Of a DNA stretch of 64,000 nucleotides, positions 57,721 to 64,000 are shown piece after piece (position 1 is the stretch's first letter; every line of letters begins with the position of its first letter). Where the stretch lies: contig JAHDHW010000008.1 in assembly GCA_020631105.1 (NCBI GenBank), forward strand, positions 2,503 through 66,502. Reading direction: 5' to 3'. The stretch comes from Saprospiraceae bacterium. Lineage in GTDB: Bacteria; Bacteroidota; Bacteroidia; Chitinophagales; Saprospiraceae. The position numbers and the translations under genes were made by a program. Below the pieces are notes generated by a model. The model was not told the origin of the DNA and did not search any database. It saw nothing but the letters and a program-made list of their open reading frames with translations.

Positions 57721-58068
57721 TTGGAGTACGCATTTACATTAAAATTAATTATAATTTATACGAATTTATTGTCACATAATAACAGGCAATAAACACATTT
57801 TGTTTTATGTCAATGTATAGAATATTCTATATCTATACTTTACAATTCACAAGTATTCAGATGTGAAAAAACACATCTAAACAATGAGTTTACGTATAAA
57901 ATAATTTATCTTTGGGCTTCCCCTGTAAATCTGGATTTAACAAACAAATTCTCATTGTTTCACAAGAGAGAGTAGACTAATTTGCAGATTACCATTCGGT
58001 GTCTCAGCCCCAGCATTAAGAATTGTACTCCGTTAGTCTAATACCCTCTCAAAGCGATATTAGATCCT
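57721..58068. other. Intergenic region upstream of the oxoamine synthase
   Basis: 348 bases with no ORF. A plus-strand -7 box lies at 57907-57914, giving a leader of about 150 bases. ATGTGAAAAAACACAT near 57861 is an imperfect palindrome. Nothing else recognised. Confidence 0.4.
57907..57914 (+). promoter_or_regulatory. -7 promoter box of the oxoamine synthase gene
   Basis: TATCTTTG fits TAnnTTTG. A TTTA near 57887 is the best, imperfect, -33 candidate. Confidence 0.5.
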
Positions 58069-59316
58069 ATGCGATTATTACAGAAACTAGAACAGAAAAA
58101 TACTGTCCTACAAAAGTATATTGATTACAGGGGCAGTTTACACCATCTAGAACTTAAAGGTAAAGTCTCTAATCGAATGATTTTCGAAGGGAAAGAATAC
58201 ATAGTATGGTGCTTGAATGATTATCTGGGATTAATGCACCACAGCGAAAGTATCACCGCAGCCGCTCAGGCTACCTCGGAATTTGGTCCCTCCTATCCTC
58301 ATTCTGTCCGGCTTACAATAGGACATACAGAAGCTCATAATTATTTAGAAACCCAATTGAGTAATTTCATGGGTACCGAAGACAGTATGCTTGTAAACTT
58401 AGGTTACCAAGGCTTCATGTCCATAATTGATGCACTTACAGATCGACATGACACTATAGTTTATGATCAGAAATGTCATGCCTGTCTGATGGACGGGGTC
58501 CGGCTTCATAATGGTCGAAAATTCGCCTTTAAGCACAATGACATCAACCATTTAGAAACGCAACTGCAAAGGGCTCAAAAAAATCACCGCCCAGAGTCCG
58601 GTATGATAATCGTCATAGTTGATGGCCTTTATAGCATGCACGGCGAATTAGCAAAACTGGATGAAATCGTTCGGCTAAAAAAGCAATATAATTTTTCGCT
58701 TTTTGTAGATGACAGCCATGCTTTTGGTGTATTCGGGCAGAACGGAAAAGGCTCACCCGAGCATTTCGATGTAGAAGAAGAAATCGACGTTTATGTTTCC
58801 ACCTTTACCAAATCGTTTGGGAATCTCGGGGGTTTTGTAACTGCTAAAAAACCAATAATTGATTACCTAAGGTTTGCAACGCGCTCTCAAATTTTCAGTC
58901 GTTCTATGCCTTTACCGATGGTGTTAAGTGTAAGCAAGAATCTGGAAATATTCTTAAGAGAGCCTCAGCGCAGGCAAAAGCTTTGGGAGAACACTATTCG
59001 ATTCCAAGAAGGACTTCGCAGCCTTGACATAAACATTGGACTTACACAAAGCCCAATAGTCCCTATCCAAATAAATGGTTCTCATCAAGATGGCCTGAAG
59101 GTGTTTTTTGATTTACGTGCAATGGGGATATTCAGTTACATTGTAGCGTATCCCGTTGTTGAAAAGAACACCTGTCTGATCCGAATGGTCTGTACACATA
59201 ACCACACTCAGCAAGACATAGATGAGACGCTGTCCGTTTTTAAGACCTTAAAAGAACGATACCCCAGGTCCTTATCTGCATCTCAAATAGACCAAAGTGT
59301 ACATAAAGGTTTTTAA
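58069..59316 (+). CDS. Alpha-oxoamine synthase family PLP enzyme
   Basis: 415-residue fold-type I PLP enzyme of the family that condenses an amino acid with an acyl-CoA or acyl-ACP (serine palmitoyltransferase, BioF, KBL, ALAS). VWCLNDYLGLMHH is the substrate-site start, VDDSHAFGVFGQNGKG the PLP aspartate/histidine block, and STFTKSFGNLGGFV holds the PLP lysine. IFSRSMPLPMV is also typical. The segment GPSYPHSVRLTIGHT departs from the usual GxGxxGSRxxxG, suggesting a distinct subfamily. Possible roles are the first step of sphingolipid or sulfonolipid synthesis; the sequence does not decide between them. Confidence 0.8.
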   Translation: MRLLQKLEQKNTVLQKYIDYRGSLHHLELKGKVSNRMIFEGKEYIVWCLNDYLGLMHHSESITAAAQATSEFGPSYPHSVRLTIGHTEAHNYLETQLSNFMGTEDSMLVNLGYQGFMSIIDALTDRHDTIVYDQKCHACLMDGVRLHNGRKFAFKHNDINHLETQLQRAQKNHRPESGMIIVIVDGLYSMHGELAKLDEIVRLKKQYNFSLFVDDSHAFGVFGQNGKGSPEHFDVEEEIDVYVSTFTKSFGNLGGFVTAKKPIIDYLRFATRSQIFSRSMPLPMVLSVSKNLEIFLREPQRRQKLWENTIRFQEGLRSLDINIGLTQSPIVPIQINGSHQDGLKVFFDLRAMGIFSYIVAYPVVEKNTCLIRMVCTHNHTQQDIDETLSVFKTLKERYPRSLSASQIDQSVHKGF

Positions 59317-59587
59317 CTGTGTTATGTCCCTTGTCGTTTTTTATTATTCGCGGAGCTAACGTCTATGGTTTAACTTAAGCAACATCATTCAAGGTCTTGA
59401 CATTGAAACGTTGATGCTAATAGTAGAAGTTATTACGCCCTACCAACCTTCAAACTAATTGCTCAAACTTTATGCATTAATCTATCAGACGGCTATAAGA
59501 CAAGTCAAAATTAAAAACATACATCTTACCTATTTTCTAAAGAAGTATCATAGACTTTCATTATTTTGGAGGAAACATTCAATCCAT

Positions 59588-61294
59588 ATGAAAATCCAAT
59601 CATACCTAGCCTTTTTATTTTCCTTAATCATCTTCTTTAGTAGTTGCGAACAAAATGAAATTGCGGACTCAATATTAACTAACGGAAATTTCTATACCGT
59701 TGATTCGTCGCAGCCTAATGCAGAAGCGATAGCGATCAAGGGACAACGTATCCTGTCCGTAGGCACCAGCGAAGCCATAAAAAAATACAAGGGTCCAAAT
59801 ACCAAAGTCATAGATCTAGAAGGTCAATTTGCCATGCCTGGTTTTATTGAAGGTCACGGTCATTTTTCTGGTTTAGGTAAAAGCTTAATTAACCTGAATT
59901 TTCTAAATGCAAAAGACTGGGATGAGATCGTTCGCATGGTTGAAGAAAAAGCAAAAACATTAGAGCCTGGCGAATGGATTGAAGGGCGGGGATGGCATCA
60001 GGAAAAATGGCAAACCCCTTTAGACCGGCAAGTAAACGGTTACCCATTCCATGATGCATTGAGTGCAGTCACACCTGATAATCCAGTCATTTTACGGCAT
60101 GCCAGCGGCCATAGTTTATTTGCTAACAAAAAAGCTATGGAACTTTCAGGCGTAAGCAAAGAAACTCCAAATCCTTCTGGTGGAGAGATCGTGCGAAGCA
60201 ATAGTGGTGAAGCAATTGGTGTCTTTGAAGAGAGAGCAATGGGGATCGTTCGAAGTGCATACCAAGAATATCTTAATACAATCAATGATGAACAGAGGTA
60301 TGATATCTGGTTGAGGGGGATAGAGCTTGCCGAGCAAAACTGTTTGGAAAACGGCGTTACCTCTTTTCAGGATGCCGGTACATCTTATCTGGAACTGGAT
60401 CGTTATACAGAACTAGCAAAAACAGGAGAGCTAGATGTTCGTTTGTGGGTCATGCTTAGGCATTCTTATGACGAGATGAAAGATAATCTGGGAATGCTTC
60501 CTATCGTCAATGAGGGCGACCATTTCTTTACTTGTAAAGCCATAAAATCAGAAGTGGATGGAGCATTAGGAGCATTTGGTGCCTGGCTGCTACGTGCCTA
60601 TAATGATAAGCCTAATTTCACCGGACAAAACACGACAACTATCGAAGAAGTTCGGAACATAGCTACCCTAGCTAAAGCAAATGATTTACAGCTTTGTGTA
60701 CATGCTATTGGTGATCGGGCAAATCAAGAGGTTTTGAATATTTACGAAAGCATTTTTAAAGACCATGAAGACCAAGACCATCGTTGGAGAATTGAACATG
60801 CTCAGCATATTGATCCGGCAGATATTCCACGATTTCGAGAGTTAGGCGTTATCGCATCTATGCAAGGGATACATTGTACTTCGGATGCGCCGTTTGTTGA
60901 AAAGCGGTTGGGTTATGAAAGATCTCAGGTTGGCGCTTATCCCTGGCGATCTCTTCTTGACAATGATGTAATTATTGCAAATGGTACAGATGCACCTGTG
61001 GAAGACATCAGCCCGATTGAATGCTACTATGCATCCGTTACTCGAAAAAGAAGCGACACAGGCTTTGAATTTTTCCCTGAGCAAAGAATGACCAGGGCTG
61101 AGGCAATCTATTCATATACCTTAGGTAATGCTTTTGCAGCTTTTGAAGAATCCGACAAAGGTTCTTTAAGCGTAGGTAAGCTTGCAGATATAGTTGTGCT
61201 CAGTAAAGATTTGACGAAGTGTACTGACGAAGAAATTCTGGAAACAGAGATACTGTATACGATAATCGGAGGAGAAGTAAAATATAAAAAGTAA
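59588..61294 (+). CDS. YtcJ-like amidohydrolase lipoprotein
   Basis: Metal-dependent hydrolase of the amidohydrolase 3 group. The ATG at 59588 gives a lipoprotein signal (LFSLIIFFSSCEQ); the track start at 59459 is a TTG with a non-family extension. Metal-site motifs: GFIEGHGHFSG (HxH), HAIGDRANQEV, RIEHAQHID and the late NGTDAPVEDISP aspartate. 568 residues. Members act on diverse amides or are uncharacterised, so the substrate is open. The lipid anchor places it in the envelope. Preceded by a 270-base gap containing a TTATTCGC word. Confidence 0.85.
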   Translation: MKIQSYLAFLFSLIIFFSSCEQNEIADSILTNGNFYTVDSSQPNAEAIAIKGQRILSVGTSEAIKKYKGPNTKVIDLEGQFAMPGFIEGHGHFSGLGKSLINLNFLNAKDWDEIVRMVEEKAKTLEPGEWIEGRGWHQEKWQTPLDRQVNGYPFHDALSAVTPDNPVILRHASGHSLFANKKAMELSGVSKETPNPSGGEIVRSNSGEAIGVFEERAMGIVRSAYQEYLNTINDEQRYDIWLRGIELAEQNCLENGVTSFQDAGTSYLELDRYTELAKTGELDVRLWVMLRHSYDEMKDNLGMLPIVNEGDHFFTCKAIKSEVDGALGAFGAWLLRAYNDKPNFTGQNTTTIEEVRNIATLAKANDLQLCVHAIGDRANQEVLNIYESIFKDHEDQDHRWRIEHAQHIDPADIPRFRELGVIASMQGIHCTSDAPFVEKRLGYERSQVGAYPWRSLLDNDVIIANGTDAPVEDISPIECYYASVTRKRSDTGFEFFPEQRMTRAEAIYSYTLGNAFAAFEESDKGSLSVGKLADIVVLSKDLTKCTDEEILETEILYTIIGGEVKYKK

Positions 61295-61302
61295 ACTTAG
61301 TT

Positions 61303-61344
61303 TTCCAGGCTCAATATTTTCCTAATTCAATATTCAGCCTGGAA
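61303..61344. terminator. Bidirectional hairpin between convergent genes
   Basis: TTCCAGGCT / AGCCTGGAA arms with a 24-base AT-rich loop, between the amidohydrolase stop and the Crp/Fnr stop; GTTTTATT follows on the plus strand. Confidence 0.65.
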
Positions 61345-61347
61345 GTT

Positions 61348-62016
61348 TTATTCGCAAACTAATTTGAATTGCTCCCGAATCAGAATCTTATTTCTATTAA
61401 AGTAGATTAGGTTTGATTTTTTAAGCTCATTAAATACTTCTGTAACTGTTTGCCGGCTAGTACCAGTATAATTTGCTATTTCCTGTTGAGTCAGGCTTCT
61501 TTTGAGGAGATGGTCGAATCCTACTCTTTGCCCCCGCTTAATTGCGGACTCTCTAATAAAATCAATAATTCGATCTTTTGCATTTAAGAATATTTGAGCT
61601 TCAAGTCGTTGTTCGATTGTTCGAAGTTTCTCCCCCATATATTGGATAACCTTTTGGCAAAGCTGATGATTTCTTTTCATCATCGCCTTAAGGGTATCAA
61701 GGTTAACTTCAAGAATCTTTGCTCCATCCAGCATAGCAATGACAAACTCTTTTCGAGTCTTTTGGCCAGACAATCCCTGATCTCCAAACATTTCATTGTT
61801 ATGTAAAATAGCTTTGATTGCTTCCCTTCCACTTTCAGCTCTGGTAGATACTTTAACCATTCCTTCGAGGAGAAAATAAATCTTATTGGTAGTATCTTCT
61901 TCAAGATAGACGAAGTCGTATTTGGGAATATCCAGAATGTTTGCGTCAGAAAGCAAAAAGGATCGTTCTGAATCATCAAGGACATTTAATAAAGGTATAT
62001 GCTGTATAACTTCCAA
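61348..62016 (-). CDS. Crp/Fnr family transcriptional regulator (TTG start)
   Basis: 222 residues. The N-terminal cyclic-nucleotide-binding-like beta barrel (about 10-125: IYFLLEGMVKVSTRAESGREAIKAILHNNEMFGDQGL) lacks the strict cAMP-binding RxS pattern. No FNR-type cysteine cluster is present. The C-terminal winged helix contains SLTQQEIANYTGTSRQTVTEVFNELKK. The only plausible start is TTG (62014-62016), since the upstream frame contains no ATG before a stop. The effector is unknown. An inverted repeat overlaps its promoter. Confidence 0.9.
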   Translation of the reverse strand: MEVIQHIPLLNVLDDSERSFLLSDANILDIPKYDFVYLEEDTTNKIYFLLEGMVKVSTRAESGREAIKAILHNNEMFGDQGLSGQKTRKEFVIAMLDGAKILEVNLDTLKAMMKRNHQLCQKVIQYMGEKLRTIEQRLEAQIFLNAKDRIIDFIRESAIKRGQRVGFDHLLKRSLTQQEIANYTGTSRQTVTEVFNELKKSNLIYFNRNKILIREQFKLVCE

Positions 62017-62155
62017 TTTGTATAGTTTTATTTAATCAGGAAAATCGATATCAGATTGATTATCAAAAATAAGGATAAAGCAAGTAAAAAGGGACGCACT
62101 TTTATTCATTTTAAGGAATTCATAAAACTTCAAAACACTTTTAAACAGCAAAAAA

Positions 62156-62185
62156 CAAAGATAAATCCTTATTTTTTAAGGATTT
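62156..62185 (-). promoter_or_regulatory. Crp/Fnr gene promoter with overlapping inverted repeat
   Basis: Minus-strand -7 box TATCTTTG (62156-62163) abuts the 8-bp inverted repeat AAATCCTT / AAGGATTT (62163-62170, 62178-62185), which falls between the -7 and -33 positions. A candidate operator, perhaps autoregulatory. The leader would be about 135 bases. Confidence 0.5.
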
Positions 62186-62205
62186 CAGTTTAAGTCATTT
62201 TCGCA

Positions 62206-62240
62206 ATAAAAAGCGGCTATTTCGTGTGAAATAGCCGCTT
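62206..62240 (-). terminator. Terminator of the T9SS thioredoxin-fold gene
   Basis: 13-bp stem AAGCGGCTATTTC / GAAATAGCCGCTT with a GTGT loop. On the minus strand it ends in TTTTTATT, about 85 bases after the stop. Confidence 0.9.
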
Positions 62241-62326
62241 AAATAAACGTGTTGTCGAGTTGATTAGATTGGTAATAAAGGGGTTATATTAAATATATTA
62301 ACCTTAGTTACCGACCTTATGAATTC

Positions 62327-63838
62327 TTATTGTTTAATGATGCGTTTTGAAGTCAAACCATACTCTGTATGAAGATTTACAAAGTAGATTCCTGCCTGTA
62401 AACGACTCATGTCTAAATTAATTCGGTGCTCTCCAGATGCTAAATTGCCTGGAGCGTCACGGTATACTACCTGACCTAAAGTATTCAAAATTTCGAAGTT
62501 AACTTTAGTAGATTCGATTAAACCAAACTCTACTGTAAGCTGACTACTTACTGGATTTGGATAAACCTCAAAGTTATCTGCAACTAATACTTCCTCGTTA
62601 GATACAACGAAAGATTTTTGGAAAGCATTATCAACGCGGTCTCCGAAAGAACCACCCTCTAATAATACATTACCTTGGCTATCTGATAATTTGTAATAAC
62701 CATTTCCGTAACTACAACAAACTCCATCACCCCAGTAATCGGTAACAACTAAATTGAAACACCCTTCAGGAACTACAACTTCTGTTGTAATCGTTTGATT
62801 ATTACCATATGCTCCAGCATCAGAAGGAGGAGAACCTGCTCCAACTCCGATATTACTTAAACCAACACCAGCATTTCCACCTTCAGCAACTATTTCACCT
62901 ACTTCATTAAGCAACGCCCAGTAAGTTTCATTACCATAGTTATCTGTTCGAATCTCAACTACTAATGTATCTGCAATATCAAAAGTTTCGATATTAAGTG
63001 CTGCTTCTAATAAAGCTTCAGCATCATTATTAGTATCCAATTCATCCGTAACATTGATTAGATTAAAGGTAATCTCTGCTGATTCTTCCAAGAAGAATGT
63101 CCCAACTTCTACTGTTTCTTCATCGTAAAGACCTAGGCTACCTGTCCAATCGTGCGTTGTAATAACTTCACCGTCAGCAAGTACTTCAATAGAAGCAGAA
63201 GTCAACATATTGCTTCCACCGTTGAATAAGTCAACTGAAAGAGGTACTTCAATACCTGAACAAACCGTTCCTCCAGAATGGCTACATGTTAATGCAGGAT
63301 CATCATTTCTAACAGGAGGTGTACATGACTCTGTTAATACAGAGTTTTTAAGCCCTGTAGCATTTAGCTGGTTTAGCTCATATACCTTCTTTTCGCTAGG
63401 GCAGATTCTGAACAATGTAGGATAGTAGCTAATCTGATAAGCATTAGCGATGCTAGCGTCATCAATAATCGGATATGGTGTACCTGTAATCCAGTCTCCA
63501 AGAGTAGAACTACCAGTACCCTCAAGATCAGCCTGAGTCGTTCCAGCATCTCCTTCGATCATAAATACTACGATATTTTCAGAACCAGGGTCTCCGTAAC
63601 ATTCATATACTTCTTCTAGTGCTCCACCGGTGTGGTAAGACCAACAAGGCCCACACCAAGTTGCAGAAATATCAAGGATTACCGTTTTACCTTCATCCAA
63701 TAATTCGTAGAGATTATGCTCTACACCATTAATATCCGTAGCTGTGAAATCTGGCGCTATACTACCATTTGCAATTTGCGCCTGTGTGACAGACGACAGT
63801 CCTATTACTGTCGCCAGCAAGAGTAAAAATTTTTTCAT
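62327..63838 (-). CDS. Secreted thioredoxin-fold (TlpA-like) protein with T9SS sorting domain
   Basis: 503-residue exported protein. The start is the ATG at 63836-63838 (MKKFLLLLATVIGLSSVTQAQ signal peptide); the track start is a TTG three codons earlier. A redoxin domain follows (about 25-160): APDFTATDINGVEHNLYELLDEGKTVILDISATWCGPC, with active-site C62/C65 intact. Residues about 175-400 are beta-rich repeats of unknown role (a CARDB-like region, then GCFNLVVTDYWGDGVCCSYGNGYYKL). The C-terminus (NFEVYPNPVSSQLTVEFG ... GIYFVNLHTEYGLTSKRIIKQ) is a type A T9SS sorting domain. Probably acts on disulfides at or beyond the cell surface. Confidence 0.85.
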   Translation of the reverse strand: MKKFLLLLATVIGLSSVTQAQIANGSIAPDFTATDINGVEHNLYELLDEGKTVILDISATWCGPCWSYHTGGALEEVYECYGDPGSENIVVFMIEGDAGTTQADLEGTGSSTLGDWITGTPYPIIDDASIANAYQISYYPTLFRICPSEKKVYELNQLNATGLKNSVLTESCTPPVRNDDPALTCSHSGGTVCSGIEVPLSVDLFNGGSNMLTSASIEVLADGEVITTHDWTGSLGLYDEETVEVGTFFLEESAEITFNLINVTDELDTNNDAEALLEAALNIETFDIADTLVVEIRTDNYGNETYWALLNEVGEIVAEGGNAGVGLSNIGVGAGSPPSDAGAYGNNQTITTEVVVPEGCFNLVVTDYWGDGVCCSYGNGYYKLSDSQGNVLLEGGSFGDRVDNAFQKSFVVSNEEVLVADNFEVYPNPVSSQLTVEFGLIESTKVNFEILNTLGQVVYRDAPGNLASGEHRINLDMSRLQAGIYFVNLHTEYGLTSKRIIKQ

Positions 63839-63885
63839 ACAAAGCAAGTTTTGATTAAATTCTAAATTGTTTTTCTATTCGCTGT

Positions 63886-63912
63886 CTGTTAGTGTAACAG
63901 AACGGACACTAA
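63886..63912. repeat. Overlapping palindromes upstream of the T9SS thioredoxin gene
   Basis: CTGTTA-GTG-TAACAG (63886-63900) overlaps TTAGTGT-N10-ACACTAA (63889-63895, 63906-63912), about 50-75 bases before the ATG. Two alternative pairings of the same sequence fit an operator or a 5' leader switch. No clean TAnnTTTG box was found nearby. Confidence 0.5.
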
Positions 63913-64000
63913 TATAAGTCTATAGGTCGCTTATTTTTGAACAAAAAATAATAATTTAAGGAATTTAGATTTCTAATAATCTATCTTTAGGCAGCCTATT

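Larger units (their letters stand above)
62017..62326. other. Gap between the Crp/Fnr gene and the T9SS thioredoxin gene
   Basis: 310 bases with no gene. Contains the Crp/Fnr promoter and inverted repeat (62156-62185) and the terminator of the upstream minus-strand gene (62206-62240). Confidence 0.5.

Overview
The window reads as a chromosomal segment of an AT-rich Bacteroidota, probably a marine saprospirian or cytophagian type. The evidence is: many promoters matching the Bacteroidota -7 box TAnnTTTG; few Shine-Dalgarno sites; three secreted proteins with type IX secretion (T9SS) C-terminal sorting domains; a zinc-free L36; and the bamD-rpoZ-coaBC-porD gene order. No species call is possible from this alone.

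Layout. 1-3.4 kb: FemAB-like protein, truA, DoxX-like membrane protein and an ECF sigma factor. 3.7-7.9 kb (minus strand): the proteostasis set tig, clpP, clpX and a tRNA-Leu. 8.3-15.7 kb (plus): bifunctional (p)ppGpp enzyme, Fur-family regulator, STAS protein, purA and an FdhF/YdeP-type molybdoenzyme. 16.4-19.3 kb: two secreted T9SS cargo proteins. One is a c-type heme plus PHM-like copper monooxygenase with a complete set of apparent copper ligands. 19.4-28.2 kb (plus): bamD, rpoZ, coaBC, porD-like DUF4835, a secreted protein of unknown function, purN (TTG start), a PorE-like TPR/PD40/SPOR protein and a tail-anchored protein. 28.2-29.8 kb: a sensor kinase. 30-33.7 kb (minus): carA-eno-divIC-sucD.

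34-53 kb (minus) is one long translation block: rpsL-rpsG-fusA, S10, spc and alpha clusters including secY, map, infA, rpmJ, rpoA and rplQ. Two genes too short for the ORF track (rpmJ, rpmD) were found by direct translation. Internal regulatory signals are visible: a near-perfect rpsL promoter, an infA promoter, a -7 box in the rpsC-rplP gap, and hairpins before rpsJ and before the GTG-started rplC.

53-64 kb: GNAT acetyltransferase, a possible small RNA, polyprenyl synthetase, a single-domain response regulator next to a hybrid kinase that has lost its phospho-acceptor histidine, an alpha-oxoamine synthase, an amidohydrolase lipoprotein, a Crp/Fnr regulator (TTG start) and a secreted thioredoxin-fold T9SS cargo protein.

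Most of the window is housekeeping and I see no phage, transposon, CRISPR or defence island. The best leads are the degenerate hybrid kinase, the PHM-like cytochrome fusion, the SPOR-terminated PorE-like protein, the orphan promoter/terminator pair near 53.7 kb, and the palindromic sequence behind truA.
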